Source of the DNA: Methylotuvimicrobium sp. KM2
GTDB lineage: Bacteria; Pseudomonadota; Gammaproteobacteria; Methylococcales; Methylomonadaceae
Assembly (NCBI RefSeq): GCF_038051925.1
Contig: NZ_CP150634.1
Coordinates: 1,302,001-1,366,000 of the forward strand
Direction: 5' to 3'
Length of the DNA: 64,000 bases
Made by a program: the position numbers and the translations under genes. Under the pieces are notes generated by a model that was not told where the DNA came from, ran no database searches, and worked only from the letters and a program-made list of their open reading frames with translations. This document shows positions 9,940 through 18,783 of this stretch, in pieces (position 1 is the first letter of the stretch; every line of letters begins with the position of its first letter).

Positions 9940-10050
9940 CGCTTATGGGAATGCGGCTCCGGATGCTCCTGCGTCCGGTAACGATAGAAACGAGCTGAAA
10001 TGCTACTTCTCGGATTAACGCGAACATGGCCCGAAAAAAGAGTAATTTTT
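9940..10050. repeat. Dispersed repeat shared with 901-1015
   Basis: GGGAATGCGGCTCCGGATGC, then CGATAGAAACGAGCTGAAAT and CGCGAACATGGCC followed by AATTTTTTTTGGC match the sequence at 901-1015. It ends just before the clpB promoter. Confidence 0.6.
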
Positions 10051-10059
10051 TTTGGCGAG

Positions 10060-10088
10060 CTTGAAAAACAGCCGGTTACCCTCCATGT
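10060..10088 (+). promoter_or_regulatory. Sigma-32-type heat-shock promoter of clpB
   Basis: CTTGAAA at 10060-10066 matches the sigma-32 -35 element exactly. After a 13-bp spacer, CCTCCATGT (10080-10088) resembles the CCCCATNT -10 element. It lies 39 bp before the clpB start, as expected for an RpoH-dependent chaperone gene. Confidence 0.7.
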
Positions 10089-10126
10089 TAGGAGTAATAT
10101 ACAAATTCACCGATGAGGTAAACAAC

Positions 10127-12706
10127 ATGAGAATGGATAAACTGACCAGCAAGTTTCAGATGGCGTTGGCCGATGCGCAAAGCCTGGCTTTGGGAAAAGA
10201 TCATCAATTCATCGAACCGGCCCATGTGATGCTGGCGTTATTAAACCAGGACGGCGGCAGCATTCGTCCGCTGTTGTCGCAAATCGGCGCGAACCCGAAT
10301 ATCGTGCAGGCTGAATTGACCAAGGTGCTTGAACGCACGCCGACCGTTTCAGGAATAGGCGGCGATGTGCAGATTTCCAACGAATTGTCGCGCTTGTTGA
10401 ATGTGACCGATAAGCTCGCGCAAAAACGCGGCGACAAATTCATCTCGAGCGAATTATTCTTACTGGCTGCCTGCGAAACATCCGGCGCTCTTCAAGATAT
10501 CCTAAAAAAAGCCGGTGTTACGAAAGCGGCAGCCGAAAAAGCCATAGACAATGTCCGTGGCGGTCAGAACATCGACGATGCCAACGCCGAGGAGCAACGT
10601 CAAGCCTTGAGCAAATACACGATCAACCTAACCGAGCAAGCCGAACAAGGCAAACTCGATCCGGTGATCGGTCGCGACGACGAAATCCGTCGCACGATTC
10701 AAGTCTTGCAACGCCGCACCAAAAACAACCCGGTACTGATCGGCGAGCCCGGCGTCGGCAAGACCGCGATTGTCGAAGGCTTGGCGCAACGCATCGTCAA
10801 TGGCGAGGTTCCCGAAGGTATCAAGGGTAAGCAATTATTGGCTCTAGACATGGCTGCATTGATCGCCGGCGCGAAATTCCGCGGCGAGTTCGAAGAACGC
10901 CTGAAAGCGGTGCTTAACGACATTGCCAAGCAACACGGACAAATCATTCTGTTCGTCGATGAACTGCATACGATGGTCGGTGCGGGCAAAGCGGAAGGCG
11001 CGATGGATGCCGGCAATATGCTTAAACCCGCTTTGGCGCGCGGCGAATTGCATTGCGTCGGTGCGACAACACTCGATGAATACCGCAAATATATCGAAAA
11101 GGACGCAGCCTTGGAGCGCCGTTTCCAAAAAGTCCTGGTCGACGAGCCGAACGTCGAGGATACGATAGCAATATTGCGTGGCCTCAAGGAAAAATACGAA
11201 GTGCATCATGGCGTCGAAATCACAGACCCCGCGATCGTCGCTGCTGCAACGCTGTCGCATCGTTACATTTCCGATCGGCAATTGCCGGACAAGGCGATCG
11301 ATTTGGTCGACGAGGCGGCCAGCCGCATCCGCATGGAAATCGATTCGAAACCGGAAGCGATGGATAGACTCGAACGGCGCTTGATACAATTGAAGATCGA
11401 ACGCGAAGCGCTGAAAAACGAAACCGACGACGCCTCTAAGAAACGCTTGGAAAGCCTCGAGGAAGCGATCGACAACCTGGAAAAAGAATATTCCGAGTTT
11501 GACGAAATCTGGAAGGCTGAAAAAGCCGCGTTGCAAGGTACAACCGCGATCAAGGAAAGACTGGAACAAGCGCGTTTGGAATTGGAAGTCGCCAGTCGCG
11601 CGAACGACCTGAGTCGAATGTCGGAATTGCAATACGGCGTGATCCCTTCGTTGGTCAAGGAATTGGATCTGGCGTCGCAGGCCGAAATGCAGGAAATGAA
11701 ACTGCTTCGCAATAAGGTAACCGACGAGGAAATCGCCGAAGTCGTCTCGAAATGGACCGGCATTCCGGTCTCGAAAATGATGGAAGGCGAGCGCGACAAA
11801 TTATTGCGCATGGAAGAGCAGATCCAAAAGCGCGTGGTCGGACAAACCGAAGCGCTGATTTCGGTCAGCAACGCGATTCGCCGTTCGCGGGCGGGGCTTT
11901 CCGATCCTAATCGTCCGAACGGTTCTTTCCTGTTCTTGGGACCGACCGGAGTCGGTAAAACCGAACTGTGCAAGGCACTGGCCGAATTCTTGTTCGATAC
12001 CGAGGAAGCGATGGTGCGCATCGATATGTCCGAGTTTATGGAGAAACATTCGGTCGCGCGTCTGATCGGCGCGCCTCCGGGCTATGTGGGTTACGAAGAA
12101 GGAGGATATTTGACAGAAGCGGTGCGGCGCAAGCCTTATTCGGTGATTTTGCTCGACGAGGTCGAAAAAGCGCATCCGGATGTATTCAATGTGCTGCTGC
12201 AAGTCCTCGACGACGGCCGTTTGACCGACGGACAAGGCAGAACGGTCGATTTTCGCAATAGCGTTGTCGTGATGACTTCGAATCTGGGTTCGGATCGCAT
12301 ACAGGAACTGGCCGGCGAGGAAAACTACGCGGCAATGAAAGCGGCCGTGATGGAAGTGGTCGGCTATCATTTCCGCCCCGAGTTCATCAACCGTATCGAC
12401 GATGTTGTCGTATTTCATCCGCTGGGCCGCGATCAAATTCGCGCGATTACCGATATTCAGATTCGCTATTTGCGTAAACGCCTGCTCGATCACGACATCG
12501 ACATGGAGTTGAGCGAGGCGGCTCTGGATAAACTCGGCGAAGCCGGTTTCGATTCGGTTTACGGCGCAAGACCGCTGAAACGCGCGATACAGCATCAATT
12601 GGAAAACCCGCTCGCTCAAGAGATTCTTGGCGGAAAATTCGGTCCGGGCGACAAAATTGTTGTCGATGTCGAAGGCGGTACATTGGCGTTTTCGAAAGCG
12701 GCTTGA
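10127..12706 (+). CDS. clpB: ATP-dependent chaperone ClpB
   Basis: ClpB is a cytoplasmic Hsp104-type disaggregase that works with DnaK to pull apart heat-denatured protein. The 859-residue product is almost the size of E. coli ClpB (857). I use ATG 10127 ([10 protein letters not shown]), which matches the family N-terminus and has GAGGT 9 nt upstream; an in-frame upstream ATG extension at 10052 looks spurious because it overlaps the promoter. Visible are the Clp N domain ([19 protein letters not shown], residues 14-31), Walker A of the first AAA module (GEPGVGKT, 206-213), the long middle coiled coil (about 410-525) and the second Walker A (GPTGVGKT, near 606). A sigma-32-like promoter precedes it. 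The gene looks intact and monocistronic. Confidence 0.98.
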   Translation: MRMDKLTSKFQMALADAQSLALGKDHQFIEPAHVMLALLNQDGGSIRPLLSQIGANPNIVQAELTKVLERTPTVSGIGGDVQISNELSRLLNVTDKLAQKRGDKFISSELFLLAACETSGALQDILKKAGVTKAAAEKAIDNVRGGQNIDDANAEEQRQALSKYTINLTEQAEQGKLDPVIGRDDEIRRTIQVLQRRTKNNPVLIGEPGVGKTAIVEGLAQRIVNGEVPEGIKGKQLLALDMAALIAGAKFRGEFEERLKAVLNDIAKQHGQIILFVDELHTMVGAGKAEGAMDAGNMLKPALARGELHCVGATTLDEYRKYIEKDAALERRFQKVLVDEPNVEDTIAILRGLKEKYEVHHGVEITDPAIVAAATLSHRYISDRQLPDKAIDLVDEAASRIRMEIDSKPEAMDRLERRLIQLKIEREALKNETDDASKKRLESLEEAIDNLEKEYSEFDEIWKAEKAALQGTTAIKERLEQARLELEVASRANDLSRMSELQYGVIPSLVKELDLASQAEMQEMKLLRNKVTDEEIAEVVSKWTGIPVSKMMEGERDKLLRMEEQIQKRVVGQTEALISVSNAIRRSRAGLSDPNRPNGSFLFLGPTGVGKTELCKALAEFLFDTEEAMVRIDMSEFMEKHSVARLIGAPPGYVGYEEGGYLTEAVRRKPYSVILLDEVEKAHPDVFNVLLQVLDDGRLTDGQGRTVDFRNSVVVMTSNLGSDRIQELAGEENYAAMKAAVMEVVGYHFRPEFINRIDDVVVFHPLGRDQIRAITDIQIRYLRKRLLDHDIDMELSEAALDKLGEAGFDSVYGARPLKRAIQHQLENPLAQEILGGKFGPGDKIVVDVEGGTLAFSKAA

Positions 12707-12838
12707 TTTCTCGAAGCCCCCGGCGCTTCCTCAGATCTCTCTCAGAGAAGGGTTGAGGAGAGGTTTTAGCTTAGGAAAGTTATTGCCATCCATAGTCGAT
12801 ATGGATGGCAATACGGCTATTGAAAGAGTCGGAAATCT

Positions 12839-13047
12839 TATACTCATCGTAGATGAAAATTCGGCCTCGGGGTGCCCGTCAAAGGACGCCGTGAATACGT
12901 CCATGTAGGCTCTATGCCAGCTCCATGTTGGCAAAGCCTTTGCGAGCGCCATGGATGGCGTGAATGTCGATTTTGCAGGAGCAAAAATCGACCTAGCACC
13001 CCGAGGCCTCCTCCGGCACTGACGAAATTTGAAGTGCGAAAGGTATA
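12839..13047. mobile_element. MITE family B, copy 1 (full length, upstream of phoB)
   Basis: The ends are imperfect inverted repeats, TATACTCATCGTAGATGAAA at the left and AATTTGAAGTGCGAAAGGTA(TA) at the right, both starting with TATA. Inside are nested palindromes, including CCAGCTCCATGTTGGCAAAG and GATTTTGCAGGAGCAAAAATC. It ends 22 bp before the phoB Pho box. Copies recur at 15466, 45013, 45572, 48079, 49032, 50871 and 58519. Confidence 0.9.
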
Positions 13048-13069
13048 CAATATCGGCATGATCATATAA

Positions 13070-13104
13070 TTGTCATAAAAACGTAACATAGCTCCTGCTA
13101 AAAT
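13070..13104 (+). promoter_or_regulatory. Pho box and -10 element of phoBR
   Basis: TTGTCAT at 13070-13076 is a near-consensus Pho half-site; after AAAA comes a weaker half-site ACGTAAC. TAAAAT (13099-13104) lies at the right distance downstream to be the -10 element. This fits the known autoregulation of phoB. The second half-site is degenerate, so support is moderate. Confidence 0.6.
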
Positions 13105-13131
13105 CAGAATTTTATTGACCTGTAGAAGCAT

Positions 13132-13824
13132 ATGAGTAGATTGAGCGTTTTAGTCGTCGAAGATGAGGATGCTATCCGAGAAATGCTGGCGATGGTATTG
13201 GAGCAGTCCGGTTTCGAAGCGAGTCAATGCGCCGATGCCGAAGTGGCTAATTTGATTCTTCAGGAACGCATGCCGGATTTGATCGTGTTGGACTGGATGT
13301 TGCCCGGCATTAGCGGTATCGAATGGGCTAGGCGTCTTAAGAAAGACCAATTTTACCGGGAAATCCCGATTATTTTATTGACCGCCCGAGGCGAGGAAGA
13401 AGACAAAGTGCGCGGGCTCGAAATTGGTACCGACGATTACATGACTAAACCTTTTTCGCCGAAGGAACTGGTCGCAAGAATACGCGCCGTACTGCGTAGA
13501 ACCGGTAAAATCCAAGACTTGGCGCAGATTACGCTTGGCGACATGATTCTCGACAGCGAGCAGCACCGTTTGACGATAGGCGACAAACAACTGGATGTCA
13601 GCCCGACCGAATTCAGATTGATGCAGTTTTTCATGACGCATCCGGACAAAGTCTATAGCCGCACGCAATTACTCGATCAAGTTTGGGGGCGCAGTGTTTA
13701 TATCGAAGAGAGGACCGTCGACGTGCATATTAGACGATTAAGAAAAATATTGGCCGAATACGGACGGGAAGAACTAGTGCAAACCGTACGCGGATTCGGA
13801 TACCGATTTTCGCTGATTAGCTAA
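13132..13824 (+). CDS. phoB: Phosphate regulon response regulator PhoB
   Basis: PhoB binds Pho boxes when phosphorylated by PhoR during phosphate starvation. The 230-residue product has a receiver domain with the acidic pocket (VVEDEDA, 8-14), phosphoacceptor Asp54 in IVLDWMLPG, Thr in LLTARGEEEDKV and the conserved Lys in MTKPFSPKEL. A winged-helix OmpR-type DNA-binding domain follows (about 130-228: SPTEFRLMQFFMTHPDKVYS, then RTVDVHIRRLRK). Length and motifs agree with E. coli PhoB. phoR begins 6 bp after the stop. The promoter shows a Pho box and lies directly beside a family-B MITE. Confidence 0.97.
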   Translation: MSRLSVLVVEDEDAIREMLAMVLEQSGFEASQCADAEVANLILQERMPDLIVLDWMLPGISGIEWARRLKKDQFYREIPIILLTARGEEEDKVRGLEIGTDDYMTKPFSPKELVARIRAVLRRTGKIQDLAQITLGDMILDSEQHRLTIGDKQLDVSPTEFRLMQFFMTHPDKVYSRTQLLDQVWGRSVYIEERTVDVHIRRLRKILAEYGREELVQTVRGFGYRFSLIS

Positions 13825-13830
13825 AACCCA

Positions 13831-15129
13831 ATGAATCCATGGATTAGGGAAATTGCAACATTATCGCTACTGTTGCTTGGCGCAATCGTTGTCGGGGTTT
13901 TGGGCAAAATTCTCGTGCCGATGCTGTTTGTGCTCTTAGCGAGCATTTTGATTCGACAATTTTATCAGATTTATCGATTCGAAAAATGGATAGACAACGG
14001 CGGTAGTGGGAAATATCCGAAGTCGACCGGTATTTGGGAGGCTATTTACTACCACGTTTATCGCATGAAAAAGCGCGAAAAAAAGCGCAAAAAAAAGCTC
14101 GGAAAAATGGTCGATCAATTTCGCAAATCGACCGAGGCCTTGCCGGATGCGGCTGTTGTGCTTGGTCCTAGCGATGAAATCGAATGGACCAACAAAGCGG
14201 CGATGAAAGTGCTGGGCCTCGACAAATCCGACAAGGGTCAGCGGATACCTAACTTGATTCGTTTTCCCGAATTCACCCGCTACTTGGATAATCGCAAGTA
14301 CGACGATGTGATCGTGCTCCCTTCGCCTGTCGATCCTAATGTGATGCTCTCAGTCCGAGTCGTTCCTTATGGAGTCGGCTTGCGATTGCTGTTGGCGCAA
14401 GACGTTACTCAGCTGAAAAAAATGGAAATCATGCGCAAGGACTTTGTCGCGAATGTGTCTCATGAGCTTAGAACACCGCTGACGGTGCTGAAAGGTTATC
14501 TGGAGACGATCAAGGATATGGACGACGGCGAATCGGGACTTTTGAGTAATTCGATCAAACAAATGCAAAGTCAAACCGAACGCATGGAGCATCTAGTCGA
14601 CGATTTGTTGTTGTTGACTCGACTGGAAACTCAGAAAAAGAAGGCGAAATGCGTCGATATTCCAGGTTTGCTAAGTAAAATATGTAGCGAAGGCGCAAGT
14701 CTGAAAAACTCATCCGGGCGTATCGAGTTCAAACTGGAAAGCCAAGTCAAAATAATCGGTGTGGAAGAGGATTTACGTAGCGCCTTTACCAATTTGTTAG
14801 TCAATGCCCTGAAATATTCGTCCGAAGACTCCATTGTCAATGTGCGCTGGTATGAGCATCAGGGTTGCCCGAGACTGGATGTGCAAGATCATGGCGAGGG
14901 CATAGCGGCATCGGAGATTCCAAGAGTCACCGAACGCTTTTATCGGGTCGATACCAATCTGAGTAAAAAACAAAGCGGGACCGGTTTAGGTCTTGCGATC
15001 GTCAAGCATGCGCTGCAAAATCATGAAGCCAAATTAGAAATAAAAAGCGAAGTCGGGAAGGGAAGTTGTTTTAGTTGTATTTTTCCAGGTCGTTTGATTT
15101 GCAGAGATGAGAAGGATGTTGTTGCGTGA
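13831..15129 (+). CDS. phoR: Phosphate regulon sensor histidine kinase PhoR
   Basis: PhoR is the inner-membrane kinase/phosphatase that controls PhoB according to phosphate supply. The 432-residue protein starts with one or two membrane helices (about 10-45), then a very basic stretch (MKKREKKRKKKL, 79-90) and a PAS domain (about 98-190). The dimerisation/H-box has His211 in FVANVSHELRTPLTVLKGYL, and the HATPase domain carries DHGEGI and SGTGLGLAIVKH. Pairing with phoB and length (E. coli PhoR 431) support the name. No pstSCAB-phoU genes follow; repeats begin right after the stop. Confidence 0.95.
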   Translation: MNPWIREIATLSLLLLGAIVVGVLGKILVPMLFVLLASILIRQFYQIYRFEKWIDNGGSGKYPKSTGIWEAIYYHVYRMKKREKKRKKKLGKMVDQFRKSTEALPDAAVVLGPSDEIEWTNKAAMKVLGLDKSDKGQRIPNLIRFPEFTRYLDNRKYDDVIVLPSPVDPNVMLSVRVVPYGVGLRLLLAQDVTQLKKMEIMRKDFVANVSHELRTPLTVLKGYLETIKDMDDGESGLLSNSIKQMQSQTERMEHLVDDLLLLTRLETQKKKAKCVDIPGLLSKICSEGASLKNSSGRIEFKLESQVKIIGVEEDLRSAFTNLLVNALKYSSEDSIVNVRWYEHQGCPRLDVQDHGEGIAASEIPRVTERFYRVDTNLSKKQSGTGLGLAIVKHALQNHEAKLEIKSEVGKGSCFSCIFPGRLICRDEKDVVA

Positions 15130-15168
15130 GCTTCGGAATTGCGGTTTTTTATCTACTCTATTAATAAT

Positions 15169-15212
15169 TATACTCGTCGTAGATGAAAATTCGGCCTCGG
15201 GGTGCCCGTCAA
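15169..15212. mobile_element. MITE family B, left-end fragment
   Basis: The first 43 bp of the family (TATACTCGTCGTAGATGAAA to GGTGCCCGTCAA) are present and then stop abruptly where a family-D element begins, suggesting the rest was lost when D inserted or by deletion. Confidence 0.75.
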
Positions 15213-15380
15213 TCTGAATTCGGCAGTCTAACCATGAAGCACATGAAGTTCATAAAGGATTCCAAGAACTTACCAAATCCTTCTCGCTAACCTTTTTGGT
15301 GAGCGAAAGTTCTATACAAACGCGTAATAAGCTATTGAATTAACTTCCTATTCTTCATGATGAAATGCTTTTTCTAGGAT
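15213..15380. mobile_element. Repeat family D, copy 1
   Basis: Begins with TGAATTCGGCAGTCTAACCA and CATGAAGCACATGAAG, ends with CATGATGAAATGCTTTTTCT and AGGAT. A central stem-loop uses CTCGCTAACC and GGTGAGCG. Full-length copies are at 44823-44990 and 63503-63679, and partial or diverged ones at 43239, 51709 and 58735. Confidence 0.8.
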
Positions 15381-15384
15381 CAAA

Positions 15385-15454
15385 GGCCCAGCGCCTAAAT
15401 TCCATAACGCAATGGCCATGATTTAATTGCCTTGGATAATTAGGGTGCTGGGCC
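15385..15454. repeat. Palindromic repeat family C, copy 1
   Basis: The ends GGCCCAGCGCCTAAATTCCA and AATTAGGGTGCTGGGCC are inverted repeats; the middle has AACGCAATGGCCATG. Other copies are at 15772-15904, 45728-45859 and 50915-50991. Confidence 0.75.
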
Positions 15455-15465
15455 TGTCAAGCAAG

Positions 15466-15625
15466 TATACTCACCGTAGATGAAAATTCGGCCTCGGGGT
15501 GCCCGTTAAAGGACGCCGTAAATACGTCCATGTAGGCTCTATGCCAGCTCCATGCTGGCAAAGCCTTTATCGAGCACCCCGAAACCTCCTCCGGCACTGC
15601 CGAAATTTGAAGTGCGAAAGGTATA
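15466..15625. mobile_element. MITE family B, copy 2 (short form)
   Basis: Same ends as the copy at 12839 but without the inner GATTTTGCAGGAGC palindrome, giving 160 bp. The short form also occurs at 48079-48239 and 49032-49191. Confidence 0.85.
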
Positions 15626-15662
15626 AATCGATTGCGGAGAATGCCTTTGGCATGTTTTCAAT

Positions 15663-15975
15663 TACTCCCTTTATATCCAAAAAATGGTTAACTTTATAAA
15701 GGTATGGGGTGTGGCTAGCGAGGATGTCGGCAGCAGGGATCGCTGCCGTCAAGCCCCCATGGATGGGTTCGCCCAGCACCTAAATCCAGCACCTAAATTC
15801 CATAGCCCATTGGCTATGTTTAATGTCATGGCTAATTTAGGTGCTGGATGAATTCCATAGTCCATTGGCTATGGTTAACTATATTGGATAATTTAGGTGC
15901 TGGGTTCACGGCGGTCCTCGATAGATACATCCCATACCTTTTATTCTTAGACGGTTTTTCAATCAAAAGGGAGTA
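15663..15975. mobile_element. MITE family A, copy 2, interrupted by a family C element
   Basis: TACTCCCTTTATATCC and CAATCAAAAGGGAGTA are the ends. The element would be about 180 bp but is split by the family-C element at 15772-15904, which sits after GGGTTC. The right end reaches into the 159-residue ORF on the minus strand and provides its stop codon. Confidence 0.85.
15772..15904. repeat. Palindromic repeat family C, copy 2, nested in MITE A
   Basis: Starts CCCAGCACCTAAAT and ends ATTTAGGTGCTGGG. TTCG on the left (15768-15771) and TTCA on the right (15905-15908) look like a 4-bp target duplication with one change. It contains two units of the family, one inside the other. Confidence 0.85.
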
Positions 15976-16442
15976 GATGATTGGGGTTGTAAGGCGGGGC
16001 TTTCCTGAAGCGGCAACGATTGATATTTCTCAAGTAAATATTGCTTTAGCCAGGTTTCGGCATCGATATCGGTTCGAGGAGTATCGTCGATTTTTTGCAG
16101 CCGCTGTTTCAACAAATGACGAGGCGTTAACAGCAGTTCAATATCGGACATCGCAACGAACTTATCCGGGTGGGTATTGTTGCCATTCATAATGTTGAAA
16201 AGCTGATGCTTCTTTAATGACAGGCTGTCGATTAACTCTTCGCGGATATCAAGCATCAATGGTAGCAAATCGCTGCCGGTAAAGTCGTCTTCATGCAAGC
16301 ATCGGAACCTTTTTAGCATGTAGTTGATCGCGAAGCGGTAAATGTCCGACTCCCGAACGTAAAACCTCGATGCGGTGACTTGAACAGCGTTACGAAGACT
16401 GTTTTCTATTCGTAGGGAAATGATGTGTTTCAGTTCGCTCAA
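15963..16442 (-). CDS. Small protein of unknown function with a possible ribbon-helix-helix-like N-terminus
   Basis: A 159-residue ORF starts at TTG 16442, preceded by GAAGGG about 9 nt upstream; no ATG lies nearby. The N-terminus (HIISLRIENSLRNAV, then RESDIYRFAINYMLKRF) has the pattern of a short strand followed by two helices, reminiscent of CopG/Arc-type DNA binders. The rest is helical and charged. I do not recognise a family. The last residues (STPF) and the TGA stop are read from the terminal repeat of the family-A MITE, so the original C-terminus was probably replaced when the element inserted. No partner toxin gene is adjacent. Confidence 0.55.
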   Translation of the reverse strand: MSELKHIISLRIENSLRNAVQVTASRFYVRESDIYRFAINYMLKRFRCLHEDDFTGSDLLPLMLDIREELIDSLSLKKHQLFNIMNGNNTHPDKFVAMSDIELLLTPRHLLKQRLQKIDDTPRTDIDAETWLKQYLLEKYQSLPLQESPALQPQSSTPF

Positions 16443-16468
16443 TTTTACAACCCTTCTCTATTTGTAAC

Positions 16469-16550
16469 TATACCTTTCGCACTGCCGAAATTTGAAATGC
16501 GAAAGGTACAAAGGATTTCGTGATAAATAACGTCCTGGAGCTATGAGCTT
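16469..16550. repeat. Fused ends of family B plus dispersed 41-bp repeat
   Basis: TATACCTTTCGCACTGCCGA runs straight into TTTGAAATGCGAAAGGTA, that is, both ends of MITE B with nothing between. The 41-bp repeat also found at 9513 and 62245 follows at 16510-16550. Confidence 0.65.
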
Positions 16551-16619
16551 TGTCGAGGGTTCGAGCAACCGAACCCTCCATAAAATAGGGAAGTTATTTA
16601 TGCCCAAATCCTAAGCAAA

Positions 16620-16651
16620 CCGACCTAGATGAAATGTTCGATCTAGGTCGG
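16620..16651 (-). terminator. Stem-loop terminator of the PKD-repeat gene
   Basis: CCGACCTAGAT and ATCTAGGTCGG form an 11-bp perfect stem with a 10-nt loop. Read on the minus strand it is followed by TTTGCTT. It lies 14 bp beyond the stop codon of the gene at 16665-18578. Confidence 0.7.
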
Positions 16652-16664
16652 CATGCTTTTACGA

Positions 16665-18578
16665 TTAATTACATTCGGCGGATTCCGTAACCATAATGGT
16701 TTCGGTCAATGTTGTCGTTTGATTGCTTGCATCCCTGATCGTAACGGTAATATTGTAAGAACCAACTTCTTCATAGTAGAAATCCTCAGCGTTGTAATTC
16801 GTAACTCCGGCATTGAGAGTAACCGGTCCCGTAATTTCCCCATCGCCCCAATCTACGGTAATAGTGTAGGGTTGAGTTCCTCCTTGTATATTCGACAATA
16901 GCAATACGGTTGGATCGTTTAGAATAAGGTCATCGGTTTCTAAAGTGGCGCTGATATCACCGCTTGCTTGAGGATTAACCGTCACGTTTACCGTTGCGGA
17001 CGATGAACCGGCGCTATTCGTTGTCGTGAGTCTAAAAGTCAAAACGGTCGGTGCGGCGACGGTCGGCGCGGTAAAGCCGGCTGAAGCACTGTTTGGGGTG
17101 GACAGAGTCACTGAAGGTCCGGCAGTTTGTTCCCATGTATAACTGTCGATGGTCCCGGTACTGCCTGCACCGTTGAGCGTTACGGACGCTTCCGATATGA
17201 CCGTTTGTGCGTTGCCGGCATTAGCTACTGGAGCTACTACAATTGGATTGACTGTCACGTTAACCGTTGCGGACGATGAACCGGCGCTATTCGTTGTCGT
17301 GAGTCTAAAGGTCAAAACGGTCGGTGCGGCGACGGTCGGCGCGGTAAATCCGGCTGAAGCACTGTTCGGGCTGGATAGGGTCACTGAAGGTCCGGCAGTT
17401 TGTTCCCATGCGTAACTGTCGATGGTTCCGGTACTGCCTGCACCGTTGAGCGTTACGGACGCTCCCGATATGACCGTTTGTGCGCTGCCGGCATTGGCTA
17501 CCGGAGCCGCCTCAATAGGATTGACGGTGACTCTGACCGTATCTTCCGATGTGCCCGCGCTATTTGTTGTAGTTAATTTAAAAGTCAAAACGGTTGCTTC
17601 AGTAACGGTTGGCGCAGTAAAGCCGGTTGTTACGCTATTTGCATCGGATAAGGTAACCGATGGACCGGAGGTTTGTTCCCAAACATAGCTGTTAATGGTT
17701 CCCGTACTTCCCGCACCGCTTAAATTAATAGAGGCGCCTGAATTTACAGATTGGTCGCTACCGGCATTGGCGACTGGGGAAGCGAGTCCTTCGGCTACGG
17801 TTATAGAAACGTTAGTTCTGTCTATGGCTCTGTCGTTATCCCGAACGAACAGTTCAAAATCCAATGTAACCGGAGAGGTTTGGTCGGGACTGTCAAATGT
17901 AAATGAAGCAAGCTCTGCTTTTGGGTTTATTAATCTGACTTTGGCGCCTCTTGGTAATTGGTTTCTTTTAGTCAAGAGCTTCCATCGGTATTGAATAATT
18001 TGTCCGTCATCGGTACTGCCGGATGCGTTTAGGTCAATTCCTGATGAAGCCGCTGCCCAAGTTACCGAGCGATTCGGCCCGGCATTCGCGATAGGCGGAT
18101 TATTGACAGGTAGAACTCGGACTGCAACACGTCTTTTTGCAGTTGCTTTTCTGTCATCGCCATTATCGGCTTCCAATTCGAAGCGTAATCTGAGCGGTTT
18201 GGAACGTTTATCGGTTTTTTCAATAGTCGGCGCAGTGAATGAGGCGATAGGAGCATTTGGGTTATTAATGACGACATCGGGGCCTTGAATTTGCCTCCAC
18301 GTATATGTCAATTCCTTGCCGTCAATATCAAAAGTATTGCTGCCATTCAAAGTAACAACTGTGCCTTCATCAACCGGTGTAATCTTGTCGATTCTGACTT
18401 TAGGTGGAGCAGCTTCGGCGACCTGAGAAAGAGACAATGAACTGATAGCAATCATTAAGCCAATCAATAGCCGCGATTTAGGACTGCGTTTGAAGCAGTA
18501 GTCTCTGCCTCGGTTTTCCGTATATGGCTTAATGTTTACCGGTTCTAGTGAACCCGATGATAGGTCTAATATGGTCAT
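16665..18578 (-). CDS. Secreted PKD/Ig-like repeat protein
   Basis: The 637-residue protein has a long charged N-terminus followed by a hydrophobic segment (LLIGLMIAISSLSLSQVAEA) ending in a likely signal peptidase site near residue 57. Six or so Ig-like PKD/REJ modules follow. Three of about 91 residues are close copies, each with PVANAG, then VTLNGAGSTGTIDSYxWEQT, GPSVTLS and SAGFTAPTV; at DNA level they repeat with a period of 273 bp. The C-terminus is a classic PKD domain (ITVDWGDGEITGP). Such modules mediate binding at the cell surface or in exoproteins; no catalytic domain is seen. It lies 276 bp downstream of the haemagglutinin gene but has its own upstream region with Pho-box repeats, so it is likely separately controlled. 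Confidence 0.85.
   Translation of the reverse strand: MTILDLSSGSLEPVNIKPYTENRGRDYCFKRSPKSRLLIGLMIAISSLSLSQVAEAAPPKVRIDKITPVDEGTVVTLNGSNTFDIDGKELTYTWRQIQGPDVVINNPNAPIASFTAPTIEKTDKRSKPLRLRFELEADNGDDRKATAKRRVAVRVLPVNNPPIANAGPNRSVTWAAASSGIDLNASGSTDDGQIIQYRWKLLTKRNQLPRGAKVRLINPKAELASFTFDSPDQTSPVTLDFELFVRDNDRAIDRTNVSITVAEGLASPVANAGSDQSVNSGASINLSGAGSTGTINSYVWEQTSGPSVTLSDANSVTTGFTAPTVTEATVLTFKLTTTNSAGTSEDTVRVTVNPIEAAPVANAGSAQTVISGASVTLNGAGSTGTIDSYAWEQTAGPSVTLSSPNSASAGFTAPTVAAPTVLTFRLTTTNSAGSSSATVNVTVNPIVVAPVANAGNAQTVISEASVTLNGAGSTGTIDSYTWEQTAGPSVTLSTPNSASAGFTAPTVAAPTVLTFRLTTTNSAGSSSATVNVTVNPQASGDISATLETDDLILNDPTVLLLSNIQGGTQPYTITVDWGDGEITGPVTLNAGVTNYNAEDFYYEEVGSYNITVTIRDASNQTTTLTETIMVTESAECN
16985..17770 (-). 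repeat. Tandem 273-bp repeats within the PKD protein gene
   Basis: Three consecutive units encode nearly the same 91-residue module; the two lower-coordinate ones are almost identical at DNA level, and the one nearest 17700 is more diverged, suggesting recent expansion from one end. Confidence 0.85.
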
Positions 18579-18783
18579 AAAATATTCCTTAAAACAGTAG
18601 TTGAAATTGGAAATAAGTAGCGATTTAGCTTTGGAAGAGTGCTGGCGTTGAGCCGGGCCTATAAAACGATAGAAATTGTCGGCTAAAATAGAATGTCATC
18701 GCGAGCGCTCAGACTTAGTAGCTAGTGGAATAAGCAGGTCACCCTAAGATTCAGATGTTTCAATGGAATTATGCCAGTGCAAT

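Noticed and set aside
10052..10126. N-terminal extension of ClpB
   Set aside because: The extra 25 residues overlap the heat-shock promoter and are absent from the family; ATG 10127 has a good ribosome binding site.
11263..12619. Long open frames on the minus strand opposite clpB
   Set aside because: They mirror a highly conserved gene in GC-biased codons and have no signals of their own.
15130..15962. Possible CRISPR or integron array because of many palindromic units
   Set aside because: Units differ in family and length, have no regular spacing or unique spacers, and no cas or integrase gene is near.
16541..16580. GGTTCGAGCAACCGAACCC resembling a tRNA T-arm
   Set aside because: No acceptor stem, anticodon arm or CCA context is found around it; it is a simple hairpin in a repeat.
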